A stretch of 51,585 bases of DNA from CAYORM01 sp964406375 (GCA_964406375.1 CAYORM010000019.1:1-51585), one strand, 5' to 3'. Numbered from the stretch's first letter, positions 24,926-33,344 are shown. Notes: generated from the sequence alone by a model not told the origin. Made by a program: numbers and translations.

Positions 24926-26260
24926 TCAGATCGCCACCAGCCGCGTCATCGCCATCTCGTCGGCGGACGGAACCGGACCGGGTGCGGGCGGGGCGAGCAC
25001 GACCGCCGGCGGGCGGTCCCAGGCCACCCGATCCTCGAGTGCCAGATCGCCGCGAACCGACAGCGTGTCGTGCCCGCGGCTCACCACCACCGGCGCATGG
25101 ATCTCGACCCGCCGCGGTACCGGACGGCCGGACAGGATGTCGATGCAGATCTCCACCGCCCGGCTGCCGATCGTGACCGGATAGTCGATCGCGGCGAGCG
25201 GCACCCGGTGGCGGAGCGCGAGCTGATAGATGCCGTTCAGATCGCCGCCGGTATGCGGCGGTACCGGGCGCCCGCCGCGGGCCGCCGCCTCGATCCAGGC
25301 CCGCAGCGAGCCCGCGCCCTGCAGGCCGCTGTCGCACCACACGCCGGCGATGCGGCTGCCATGCAGCAGGTCAGGCTGCCGCCTGACGGCCCGGTAGCCG
25401 CCCTCCGGCGTCCAGTCGGTGTGGATGATGGCGGCGATACGGATACTCGGATGCAGGGCGAACACCTCCAGGGCCGCCTCGAGCCGCCGCATCGCCGGGC
25501 TGGCATCGCGCACCCCGGGCAGGAGCAGCACCTCGCCGCTGCCGCCCAGCGTCTCGACGAGCCATTGCGCTGTCACCCGGCCCATCGCGGCGTCGGGGCC
25601 GGCGACATAGGTGAGGTGGAGGCCAGGATCGGCGGTGGTACGGTCCACCATCACCACCGGCAGGCGGCGGTTGCGGCAGTGCGTGAGCACCGCCTCCAAT
25701 CCGCGCTCGGCGATCGGGCTGACGAGCAGCGCATCGAGCCCCGCGCCGGCCAGCTCCGCCACCTGTCGTGCCTGCAGCTCAAGATCGTCATCGGCATGCA
25801 GGACGGTGAACTCGGCGATCGTCTCGGTCGCCGCGACCGCCGCGGCCATGGTGTCGAGCATCGCCCGCCGCCATGGATTGGAGCGTGAGCCGTTCGAAAA
25901 GCCGATCCGCCAGGGCGGCGGCCGCCGGAACGCCTCTGTCGGCACGATACCGGCCAGCTCGGGATTCCACAGGAAGGAGCGCGGCATCGGCGCCGCCGGT
26001 ACACAGTGCGGGGGTGCCGCGCGTTCCGGCGCAGGGAAGCCGAGGTCGATCCAGCGCGGCCCGAGCGCCACCCGGCCACGCGCCGGCTGTACCAGCCAGC
26101 CGCGGACGATCATTTCCCGTGCGACCGCGTAGAGGGTGGAGCGCGGGACCGCCAGCTCTGCGGCGAGGGTGGTGAGGCCCGCGGAACCCGGCGTGCCGGC
26201 GAGGCGCCGGACGAGAAGGCCGACGATCTCGGTCCCGCGGCGGCGGGCGGGCCTGGTCAC
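24926..26260 (-). CDS. Fusion regulator: IclR-like winged helix plus type I periplasmic-binding-protein domain
   Basis: A 444-residue protein without signal peptide or membrane segment, so it should be cytoplasmic. Residues 10-70 are an IclR-like winged helix (LTTLAAELAVPRSTLYAVAR, GWLVQPARGRVALG). Residues 117 to about 400 form a sugar-binding fold of the Peripla_BP_4 type. That domain matches the binding protein encoded two genes upstream: FSN...NPWR with identical spacing, D.L[IL]VSP, LPVV..DR. Ligand-controlled regulation of the operon is the natural inference. LacI-family proteins share the layout but not this helix-turn-helix. GTG start; 42 nt after the amidohydrolase stop. Confidence 0.82.
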   Translation of the reverse strand: MTRPARRRGTEIVGLLVRRLAGTPGSAGLTTLAAELAVPRSTLYAVAREMIVRGWLVQPARGRVALGPRWIDLGFPAPERAAPPHCVPAAPMPRSFLWNPELAGIVPTEAFRRPPPWRIGFSNGSRSNPWRRAMLDTMAAAVAATETIAEFTVLHADDDLELQARQVAELAGAGLDALLVSPIAERGLEAVLTHCRNRRLPVVMVDRTTADPGLHLTYVAGPDAAMGRVTAQWLVETLGGSGEVLLLPGVRDASPAMRRLEAALEVFALHPSIRIAAIIHTDWTPEGGYRAVRRQPDLLHGSRIAGVWCDSGLQGAGSLRAWIEAAARGGRPVPPHTGGDLNGIYQLALRHRVPLAAIDYPVTIGSRAVEICIDILSGRPVPRRVEIHAPVVVSRGHDTLSVRGDLALEDRVAWDRPPAVVLAPPAPGPVPSADEMAMTRLVAI

Positions 26261-26302
26261 CGGAACGCCCCCGACGGCCCCTGCTCTCTCCCCGGCCCGG
26301 CG

Positions 26303-27577
26303 CTATTCCGCGGCGACCGCCATCCGCGCGACAGCGCCGGCGCGCTTGTAGATGGTGCCGTCCTTCATCACCATGGCCAGCGCATCCGGCGTCCACATCA
26401 GCGACACGTCCTGCAGCGGATCGCCGTCGATCAGCAGCAGATCGGCGAGGAAGCCCTCGCGCACCAGGCCGAGCTCGTCGCCCATGCCCATGCACTGCGC
26501 GCCGTAACGCGTGGCGCATTGCAGCGCCTCGCTCGGCGAGTAGCCGAAGAACTTCACGAAATGCCCGATGTCCCGGGCATTCGTCCCCTGCGGGACCCAG
26601 GCGAAGCCGTAATCGCCGCCGATCAGCACCCGCACGCCGCGCTTGCGCAGTTCGGCATAGGTCTGCTGGCTGCGCTCCATGCAGATGTCCATGCCCAGCT
26701 TGCGGGCCTTCTCGCGCGTGATGCCGAAGGCCTCGGCCTCGTAGATCGTGTTGTGGATCAGCCCGATGGCCGGTCCGACGAAGATCCGGTCGCGCGCCGC
26801 CTCCATCATGTCGAGCGCCTCTTCGTCGGCATGCTCGGCATGGTAGATGACATCCATCCCGCAGCGCATCGCGCGTTTCACGGCTTCGCTGGCCCGGGCG
26901 TGACAGTTCACCTTGCGGCCGAAATCATGGGCGGTCTCGCAGGCGGCCCGCACTTCGGCCTCCGACATCACGCACATGCCGCCCTTTGCCGGGTTGACGA
27001 AATCGTCGCCCGAGATGTTGATCTTGATGTTGTCGACGCCTTCGCGGATGCACAGCCGCGTCGCCTTGCGGACGGCATCGGCGCCGTCGACGACGAAGCC
27101 GAAACTCGACCGCTCCTGATGCAGCGAGGATTCGTCGCCAAGACCGCCGGTCACCGTGATCTCCGGACTGGCGGCGCGGATGCGCGGCCCGGGCAGCCGC
27201 CCGGCATTCACCTCGTTTCGGATCACGACGTCGAGCCGCATCTTTGCGCTGGCCGCGCTGTAGGCGCTGGTGAAGCCCGCCTCGAGCAGGACCTTCGCGG
27301 TGCGCATCGTCTCGAGCGTGTGCTCCTCGACCGGAATGTCACCGAGGTCGGAATTGACGCGCGCGCCACAGAAGGAGAGGTGGGCGTGGCCCTCGGTCAT
27401 GCCGGGCATCAGTGTCATGCCGCTACCGTCGATCGTCTCGCAGCCCGGCGCCTCGATCGCCGCATGCCCCTCCGCGACCGTATGGATGCGGTTGCCTCGG
27501 ATCACCACACTGCCGGGGAAGGGCTCGCGACCGGTGCCGTCCCAGATCATCGCGCCGCGGATGTGGAAGTCGCCCAT
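26303..27577 (-). CDS. Metal-dependent amidohydrolase (imidazolonepropionase/Xaa-Pro dipeptidase-like)
   Basis: A 424-residue cytoplasmic amidohydrolase-superfamily enzyme. Metal ligands are His64 and His66 (EGHAHLS), carboxylated Lys185 (IKINISGD), His226 (NCHARA), His246 (IYHAEHA) and Asp322 (GGDYGF). The N- and C-terminal strands form the small composite beta domain (GDFHIRGAMIWDGTG; DLLLIDGDPLQD). The closest functional names in this subgroup are imidazolonepropionase-like and Xaa-Pro dipeptidase-like hydrolases, but the substrate is unknown. GGAGG lies just before the ATG at 27577; the frame is open 20 codons further. It follows the binding-protein gene, which suggests it acts on an imported compound. 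Confidence 0.9.
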   Translation of the reverse strand: MGDFHIRGAMIWDGTGREPFPGSVVIRGNRIHTVAEGHAAIEAPGCETIDGSGMTLMPGMTEGHAHLSFCGARVNSDLGDIPVEEHTLETMRTAKVLLEAGFTSAYSAASAKMRLDVVIRNEVNAGRLPGPRIRAASPEITVTGGLGDESSLHQERSSFGFVVDGADAVRKATRLCIREGVDNIKINISGDDFVNPAKGGMCVMSEAEVRAACETAHDFGRKVNCHARASEAVKRAMRCGMDVIYHAEHADEEALDMMEAARDRIFVGPAIGLIHNTIYEAEAFGITREKARKLGMDICMERSQQTYAELRKRGVRVLIGGDYGFAWVPQGTNARDIGHFVKFFGYSPSEALQCATRYGAQCMGMGDELGLVREGFLADLLLIDGDPLQDVSLMWTPDALAMVMKDGTIYKRAGAVARMAVAAE

Positions 27578-27681
27578 TTCAGCCTCCGTCTCGGCGGGGG
27601 CGACAGCCGGCTTTCGACCGCGCCTGCCGCCCCACACCTGTCACGCGCCGCTCTCCGGCGGCGCCATCCTCGCTGCCGCCG

Positions 27682-28824
27682 TCACTCCGACCGGCCGCCC
27701 CAACGCTCCGGGTAACCCGGCATGTCCTCGCAACCGCACATCGCGTAGTGCAGCGGCGGCATCGCCGGGTTCACATAGTCGTCGAGCGTCTCCTGGGTGA
27801 CCGCCGGCTGCGGCAGATCCCACACCGGGCCCGGCACCTCCTGGCCCTGCAGGATCCGCGCCGCCGCGATGATCGGGGTGCGCCACTGATAGGTCGGATA
27901 GGTCGGCGCGATCGCCGTCAGCCCGTCCGCCTGCCACTTCTGCAGGAAGTCCTGCTGGTCCTCGCCCGTGATCACCGGGACATCGAGACCGGCATCCTCG
28001 AAGGCCTCGATCGCTGCGACGGCGGTCGCGCCGGCATCCATCCAGATCGCGTCAAGGCTGCCCTCACGCGCGAGATAGTCTTCGACGATCGACTTCGTCT
28101 TGGCGCGGTCGCCATCGGTGAACTCGGCGCCGACGACGTTCAGCCCGGCCTCCTCGAAGATCCGCGCGGCCGCCGCCCAGCGGGTCTCGAGCACGTCGAC
28201 CCCCGGCAGGATCCGCAGCGCCAGCACCGAGCCACCCTCCGGCACGTTCTCGGCGATGAACTCGGCCGCCTGGATGCCGAAGGCATAGCCGCCGATCGGC
28301 TTGATGAAGGTGACCGGGCAGTCGGTCTGCACACCGCGGTCGAAGACGACGACCGGGAGCTGCCTACAGGCCTCCTCGACCGCCGGGGTCAGCGCCGCCG
28401 TCGTGTTCGGCGAGACGATGAGGATGTCGCACTGGCCGCCGGCCAGGAAGGCCTGGATGTCCGAGATCTGCTTGTCGTCGCTGCCCTCGGCATCGGCGAC
28501 CTCGAAGGTGCCGATCTCCGGATGCAGCTCGACCTCCGCCTGCATCGTCGTCCAGCCGACGACGCGCCAGGGATTGCCGACGCCTGCATTGGAGAAGCAG
28601 ACGTGATACGGACCCTCCTTGGCATATTGCGAGGTGTCGGTCATCGCGTTGTTGAGCCACTGCTCCCAGGGCTTGCCTTCGGGCCCTTGCGGCTCGACGG
28701 TCAGCAATTCGCGCTGATGGGCGAATTCCTCCGGATCATCGAAGCTCTGCGCCGCGGCGGTGCCCGACAGCCCGGCGGAGACCAGGGCCGCGACGCCGGC
28801 CAGCAGGAGAAGACGGGTATTCAT
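27682..28824 (-). CDS. Substrate-binding protein of a CUT2 (ribose-type) ABC transporter
   Basis: A 380-residue periplasmic protein with a signal peptide at residues 1-26 (ends GTAAAQS). The mature part is a Peripla_BP_4 fold: YHVCFSNAGVGNPWR, ISDIQAFLAGGQCDILIVSPN, LPVVVFDRG, IWMDAGATAVAAIEAFEDAGLDVPVITGED. It is longer than typical ribose-binding proteins, with an extra N-terminal segment and a C-terminal Cys-rich end (MCGCEDMPG). GGAGG lies 9 nt before the ATG at 28824, which rules out the frame's upstream ATG. It is the last of the transporter genes, separated from permease 2 by 66 nt containing a small hairpin. Confidence 0.93.
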   Translation of the reverse strand: MNTRLLLLAGVAALVSAGLSGTAAAQSFDDPEEFAHQRELLTVEPQGPEGKPWEQWLNNAMTDTSQYAKEGPYHVCFSNAGVGNPWRVVGWTTMQAEVELHPEIGTFEVADAEGSDDKQISDIQAFLAGGQCDILIVSPNTTAALTPAVEEACRQLPVVVFDRGVQTDCPVTFIKPIGGYAFGIQAAEFIAENVPEGGSVLALRILPGVDVLETRWAAAARIFEEAGLNVVGAEFTDGDRAKTKSIVEDYLAREGSLDAIWMDAGATAVAAIEAFEDAGLDVPVITGEDQQDFLQKWQADGLTAIAPTYPTYQWRTPIIAAARILQGQEVPGPVWDLPQPAVTQETLDDYVNPAMPPLHYAMCGCEDMPGYPERWGGRSE

Positions 28825-28854
28825 CACTCGGGACCTCCCTTTCACATTCGCCCG

Positions 28855-28869
28855 GATCGTCCGGGACTG
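28855..28869 (-). other. Short hairpin before the binding-protein gene
   Basis: CCCGGA and TCCGGG pair perfectly around a 3-nt loop (TCG) in the gap between permease 2 and the binding-protein gene. Such intercistronic hairpins can protect mRNA or tune relative expression, but the stem is only 6 bp and may be chance at this GC content. Confidence 0.35.
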
Positions 28870-28890
28870 ATTGCCTCCGGCGGCGCGGCA

Positions 28891-29880
28891 TCAGCCGCCG
28901 CGCCGCCGCCGGTGCATGCCGTAGGCGACGGCGGCGATCAGGATCACGCCCTGCACCGCGTCGCGCAGGGGCTTGGGCAGCCCCAGAAGATTGAGCAGCG
29001 TGAACAGCGCCGCGAGGCTGAGGGCGCCGGCGACCACGCCCGGCACCGTGCCGCGCCCGCCGAGCAGCTGTGCCCCGCCGATCACCACCGCGGCGATCGC
29101 CTGCAGCTCGTAGCCGTCGCCGACATCGGTCGAGACTCCGGCATAGCCGCCAAGCAGGATGCCGGCGGTCACCGCCGACAGGGCCGAGACGACGAAGGCG
29201 GCGATCCGCACCAGCCGGACGCGCACGCCGGCCAGCTCGGCCGCGCGGGGGTTGTCGCCGACGGCGAAGGCCTGCCGGCCGTACATCGTGCCGTGCAGCC
29301 CCCACCAGCACAGCCCGACCACCACCGCCATCACCAGCACGGCGAGCGGCAGCGTCTCGATCAGCGGGATCTCACGCCATTGCAGCCGGCCGAAGTTGCG
29401 GAAATTGTCCGGCAGGTAGCCTTGCGGCGAGCCGCCGGACCACAGCAGCGCCGCCCCCTTCAGCGAGAGCAGCGCGCCGAGCGTCGCGATGATCGACGGC
29501 ACCTTGAGGAAGGCGACGACGAGGCCGTTGAACAGGCCAACACCGAGCCCCATCGCGTAGACGGCGGCGATCGCCCAGCCGGTCAGCGCCGGATCGCCGT
29601 CGATCATCAGCGCGCTGGCGAGCACGGTCAGCGTGATCAGCGAGCCGACCGAGAGGTCGAAGCCGCCGACGACGATGACGAAAAGCTGTCCCGTCGCGAG
29701 GATGACGAGCGGCGCCGCCTGGCGCAGGAAGTTCATCAGCCGGGCGGGGTCGAGGAAGGCGGGACTCGCGATCACCATCGCGACGAGGAGTGCGATCAGC
29801 ACCCAGTAGGCGGGGTTGATGCGCAGGAAGCGCGCAAGCAGCCCGCGGCCGGCGCGCCTGTCGGGGGCGATCGGCGTCAT
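28891..29880 (-). CDS. CUT2-type ABC transporter permease 2
   Basis: A 329-residue inner-membrane permease of the BPD_transp_2 (RbsC) family with eight to ten hydrophobic segments. Typical signatures are LATGQLFVIVVGGFDLSVGSLI, VPSIIATLGALLSLKG, GDNPRAAELAGVRV and IAAVVIGGAQLLGGRGTVPG. The GDNPRAAELAGV block is the conserved cytoplasmic loop that contacts the ATPase. It presumably dimerises with permease 1. Its ATG overlaps the stop of permease 1 as ATGA, giving translational coupling; the longer open frame upstream is a shadow of permease 1. Confidence 0.94.
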   Translation of the reverse strand: MTPIAPDRRAGRGLLARFLRINPAYWVLIALLVAMVIASPAFLDPARLMNFLRQAAPLVILATGQLFVIVVGGFDLSVGSLITLTVLASALMIDGDPALTGWAIAAVYAMGLGVGLFNGLVVAFLKVPSIIATLGALLSLKGAALLWSGGSPQGYLPDNFRNFGRLQWREIPLIETLPLAVLVMAVVVGLCWWGLHGTMYGRQAFAVGDNPRAAELAGVRVRLVRIAAFVVSALSAVTAGILLGGYAGVSTDVGDGYELQAIAAVVIGGAQLLGGRGTVPGVVAGALSLAALFTLLNLLGLPKPLRDAVQGVILIAAVAYGMHRRRRGG

Positions 29881-30860
29881 GCGACATGCCCTTTGATGCG
29901 CCAGGCATAGGCGGCCACCGCCGCGATGACGATCAGCCCGCGCAGCGCCTGCTTGAGGAAGGCCTCGACACCGAGCATCGAGAAGACCGCATCGAGGCAG
30001 CCGAACAGCACGACCCCGGCGAAGGTGCCCCAGACGCCGCCACGCCCGCCGGCCAGGATCGTCCCGCCGATCACCACCACGGCGATCGATTCGAGGTCGT
30101 AGACACCGTCGCGGCCGATCCAGGGCGCGCCGGAGCGCAGCCGCGAGGCGAGGTAAAGCCCGGTCACCGCCGCAGAGAGGCTGCAGATGACGTGTGCCGC
30201 GATGATCACCCGCCCGGTGCGGATTCCGGCGAGGCGCGCACCGTCGGGATTGCCGCCGGTCGCGTAGAGATGGGCGCCGAACCGGGTATGGCGCAGCACG
30301 AACCAACCGAGGATGAACAGTCCGATCATCAGCAGCAGCGAGATCGGCAGCGGCCCGACCGTGCCATAGGCCAGTATCTGGAAGGCGGCCGGAACGGCGC
30401 CGGCGAAATTGTCGAAGGACGCGCTGAGCAGCCCCTGCAGGACGAGGCCGGTCCCCAGCGTCGCGATCAGCGGGTTCACCCCGCCCCGCGTGACGAGGAG
30501 CCCGTTGGTGCAGCCGACCACCAGCGCGATCACCAGCACGATCGCCACGCCCGGCAGCATCATCGCCGGATCGCCCTGCATGACGAAGCTCGCGATCACC
30601 GCCGAGACCGAGACCAGATTGGCGACCGACAGGTCGATCGAGGCGACGAGAATGACGAAGGTCTGGCCGATGGCGACGAAGCCGAGCGCCGCGACCCGCT
30701 GAAGGATCGCGATCGCCCCGTCGAAGGAGAGTGGCGCCCTCTGCCCCGTGGCGAGCGCCACCAGCACGACGCCGAGGACCGAAGAGACGATCAGCAAAAG
30801 CGGCACCGGCAGCCGCAACCGGCCGCGCCGGAGCTGACGGTCAAGCGTCGCCGTCGTCAT
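29877..30860 (-). CDS. CUT2-type ABC transporter permease 1
   Basis: A 327-residue RbsC-like inner-membrane permease. Family landmarks are FVAIGQTFVILVASIDLSVANLV, VNPLIATLGTGLVLQG, the ATPase-contact loop TGGNPDGARLAGIRTGR, and SIAVVVIGGTILAGGRGGVWG. It is paralogous to the downstream permease 2, so the membrane channel is probably a heterodimer. Its start overlaps the ATPase stop and its stop overlaps the start of permease 2, both by 4 nt, so the three subunits are made in a coupled fashion. Confidence 0.94.
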   Translation of the reverse strand: MTTATLDRQLRRGRLRLPVPLLLIVSSVLGVVLVALATGQRAPLSFDGAIAILQRVAALGFVAIGQTFVILVASIDLSVANLVSVSAVIASFVMQGDPAMMLPGVAIVLVIALVVGCTNGLLVTRGGVNPLIATLGTGLVLQGLLSASFDNFAGAVPAAFQILAYGTVGPLPISLLLMIGLFILGWFVLRHTRFGAHLYATGGNPDGARLAGIRTGRVIIAAHVICSLSAAVTGLYLASRLRSGAPWIGRDGVYDLESIAVVVIGGTILAGGRGGVWGTFAGVVLFGCLDAVFSMLGVEAFLKQALRGLIVIAAVAAYAWRIKGHVA

Positions 30861-32407
30861 GCCGCCACCCGGGCGTCGGGACCATGGCCGGTCGCGAGCA
30901 GGGCGATCTCCTCCTCGGAAGTGCCGGCCGGCCGTTCACCGACGATCCGCCCGTCATGCATGACGAGGATGCGGTCGGCGATGCCGATCACCTCCTGCAG
31001 GTCCGATGAGATGACGATGATCCCTCGCCCCTCGGCGACGAAGTCACGCATCAGCCGGTAGATCTGGGCCTTGGCGGCGACGTCGATGCCGCGGGTCGGC
31101 TCGGCGAAGATCAGGATCTTGGGGCTGCGGGCCAGCCAGCGGGCGACGATGGTCTTCTGCTGATTGCCGCCGGAGAGCTGGCGCATCTCCTGGTCCCAGC
31201 CGGCGGCGCGTACATCGACGGCGCGCAACAGGCGTTCCACTGCCTCCGGCTGGGCCGACCGCCCGAGCGGCCGGGCCAGCATTGCGGCCATGCCGCGCAG
31301 GGTCAGCATCGCATTGTCGAGGACTGATTGCTGAAGGGCGAGACCGTCGCGCTTGCGATCGTCCGGCAGATAGCCGATCCCGGCGCGGATCGCCTCGCGC
31401 GGGGAGTGCGGGATCACCGACTGCCCCGCCACCTCCATCCGGCCGCGGGAGAAGGGAGCGGCGCCGATCAGCGCGCGGGCCAGCTCGGCCTTGCCCGATC
31501 CCTCGAGCCCGGCGATGCAGAGAATCTCGCCGGCATGCAGCCGCAACGTGATGCCCTCGAGGACGTCATTGCCGCCATCGGCGAGCGACAGGAGCAGCGG
31601 CGCGTCCGACAATGGCTCCGGACGCGGCGGGAAATAGTCGCTCAGCGCGCGGCCGACCATCAGCCGCACCACCTCGTCCGGGGTGAGCTCGTCCGACGGT
31701 GCCGTCGTGACATGGCGCCCGTCCTTCAGCACCGTCACCGTATCGGCGAGGGCGAACACCTCCGGCATCCGGTGGGAGATGTAGACGATCGCCACCCCCT
31801 CGGCGCGGAGCTGACGGATCAGCGCCATCAGCCGTTCGGCCTCGCGGTCGTCGAGCGCTGCCGTCGGCTCGTCCATGACGAGGATGCGGGCCTCGACCGC
31901 CAGGGCCTTGGCGATCTCGACGATCTGCTGTTCGGCGATCGACAGGTCACGCACCAGCGTCTCGGGGTCGATCCCCGCCTGCAGCCGCGCGAGCAGCGCC
32001 GCCGTCCTCTGGCGGAGCGCGCGGCGGTCGAGCAGCAGGCCGCGCACCGGCTCGAGCCCCATGAAGACGTTTTCGGCGACCGTCCGGTCGGGCAGCAGGC
32101 TCAGCTCCTGGTGGATGATACTGATCCCGGCGCGGCGCGCCTCGGCCGGATGGGTGAAGACGACCGGCCTTCCGTCGATCGCGATCTCACCGGCATCCGG
32201 TCGGTAGACGCCACCCAGGACCTTCATCAGCGTCGATTTGCCGGCCCCGTTTTCACCGCACAGCGCGTGGATCTCTCCGGCGCGACAGGCGAAGCCGACA
32301 CCGTCGAGCGCCACGACGCCGGGGAAGGTCTTGCGGATGCCGCGCATCGCAAAACGCGGCGGTCCCGCCTCTCCGGACGCCGCAGCACGGCTGTCAGGCA
32401 TCGGCAT
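30857..32407 (-). CDS. CUT2-type sugar ABC transporter ATPase (tandem nucleotide-binding domains)
   Basis: A 516-residue RbsA-like protein with two ATPase domains. Domain 1 has Walker A GENGAGKST, signature LSIAEQQ and Walker B LVMDEPTAALD. Domain 2 has GLEGSGKAE, signature LSGGNQQK and a Walker B that reads LIFAEPTRGIDV. The Asp expected before the Glu is Ala here (GCC codon at 31103-31105), so domain 2 is probably catalytically weak. The start at 32407 is preceded by GGGA at 8 nt; ATG at 32401 is an alternative. Either start overlaps the epimerase gene (14 or 8 nt). It drives import through the two permeases. Confidence 0.93.
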   Translation of the reverse strand: MPMPDSRAAASGEAGPPRFAMRGIRKTFPGVVALDGVGFACRAGEIHALCGENGAGKSTLMKVLGGVYRPDAGEIAIDGRPVVFTHPAEARRAGISIIHQELSLLPDRTVAENVFMGLEPVRGLLLDRRALRQRTAALLARLQAGIDPETLVRDLSIAEQQIVEIAKALAVEARILVMDEPTAALDDREAERLMALIRQLRAEGVAIVYISHRMPEVFALADTVTVLKDGRHVTTAPSDELTPDEVVRLMVGRALSDYFPPRPEPLSDAPLLLSLADGGNDVLEGITLRLHAGEILCIAGLEGSGKAELARALIGAAPFSRGRMEVAGQSVIPHSPREAIRAGIGYLPDDRKRDGLALQQSVLDNAMLTLRGMAAMLARPLGRSAQPEAVERLLRAVDVRAAGWDQEMRQLSGGNQQKTIVARWLARSPKILIFAEPTRGIDVAAKAQIYRLMRDFVAEGRGIIVISSDLQEVIGIADRILVMHDGRIVGERPAGTSEEEIALLATGHGPDARVAA

Positions 32408-33248
32408 TCGCCCATTCCCGCCGCACGAGGGCGATGCTCTCGGCGAGCAGCGTCTCGACATCCGGGAAGAGCGGCCGCCACACCCGCGTCGCGGCGGCAA
32501 GCGCCGGCAGGGCCTGGCCGAAGGCCTCGAAGGTCAGCCAGCCATCATAGCCCAAGGCGCGGATGGCGCGGATCGTCTCGCGGAACGGGATATGACCGCG
32601 GCCGGGGATGCCGCGGTCGTTCTCGGAGAGATGGATATGCGCGATCTCGTCGCGATAGCGGCCGATCACGCCGATCGGATCCCGCTCCTCGATATTCGCG
32701 TGGAAGGTGTCGTACATGTAGGAGAAGGCCGGGTGATCGACCCGCCGGCGCAGCGCCGAGGCCTGCTCCATCGTGTTCAGCATGTAGCATTCGAAGCGGT
32801 TGAGCGGCTCGATCGCCAGCATCACCCCGGCCGCCGACGCATGTTCGGCGGCGGGACGCAGCACCGAGGCGAGGCGGTCGAGCTCCGCCTCGGTCGGTCC
32901 GGTACCGCTGAACACGGCGAGCGGTGAATGGAAGGGGCCGCACAGCAGCGTTCCGCCCAGCGCCTCGCCGCAATCGATCGCCCAGCGGATGCGGTCGAGC
33001 CCGCGCTGCCGCGCCGCCGGATCCGGGCTGACGGGGCTCTCCGCCTCCGAGCCGATCACGGTCACGAAGGTGCGGGCGAGACCGATATCGTCGAGCATGC
33101 GGCCGAGCGCGCGGTAATGTGCGACATCGCCCTCGAACACCGGCACCTCGACGCCGTCATAGCCGAGCCGCTTCATGGTCTCGAGAACGGCGCGATGCTC
33201 GGGCCCGACATGCGTGGCTGCGAACAGAAGGCAGAAGCCGACCTTCAC
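32394..33248 (-). CDS. Sugar phosphate isomerase/epimerase, D-tagatose/D-psicose 3-epimerase family
   Basis: A 284-residue TIM-barrel enzyme. The four metal/catalytic positions of the ketose 3-epimerase family are present: Glu147 (AIEPLNRFE), Asp180 (MYDTFHANIEE), His206 (HIHLSENDRG) and Glu241 (LTFEAFG). The GRGHIPF stretch that follows is also conserved. It probably epimerises or isomerises a keto sugar or sugar-like ligand carried by the adjacent transporter. GTG at 33248 is chosen because GAGGGAGGGG sits directly upstream; the frame continues 27 codons further without such a site. It is the first gene of the transport operon. Confidence 0.9.
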   Translation of the reverse strand: MKVGFCLLFAATHVGPEHRAVLETMKRLGYDGVEVPVFEGDVAHYRALGRMLDDIGLARTFVTVIGSEAESPVSPDPAARQRGLDRIRWAIDCGEALGGTLLCGPFHSPLAVFSGTGPTEAELDRLASVLRPAAEHASAAGVMLAIEPLNRFECYMLNTMEQASALRRRVDHPAFSYMYDTFHANIEERDPIGVIGRYRDEIAHIHLSENDRGIPGRGHIPFRETIRAIRALGYDGWLTFEAFGQALPALAAATRVWRPLFPDVETLLAESIALVRREWANADA

Positions 33249-33315
33249 GATCCCCTCCCTCTTCCCTCGACGTCGTGATGCGCCGTTCGGGTCGTGAAGA
33301 TCATGGGCAGGGGCC

Positions 33316-33344
33316 GGTTGTCCGGTCAATCCGACCGGACAACC
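33316..33344. promoter_or_regulatory. Perfect 12-bp inverted repeat, candidate operator of the transport operon
   Basis: GGTTGTCCGGTC at 33316-33327 and GACCGGACAACC at 33333-33344 are exact reverse complements with a 5-nt spacer AATCC. The site lies 67 nt upstream of the epimerase GTG. On the minus strand it contains TTGACC, with CATGAT 18 nt further on as a possible -10, so a bound regulator would cover a -35 element. It also lies 65 nt after the amidase stop, but no T-run follows, which argues against a terminator. Confidence 0.6.

Noticed and set aside
27645..27664. GCGCCG/CGGCGC hairpin between the binding-protein and amidohydrolase genes
   Set aside because: A 6-bp all-GC stem with an 8-nt loop is expected by chance in this composition.
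26006..27715. Plus-strand frame over the amidohydrolase gene
   Set aside because: The amidohydrolase has a complete metal-binding set on the minus strand; the plus frame shows no domain or start signal.
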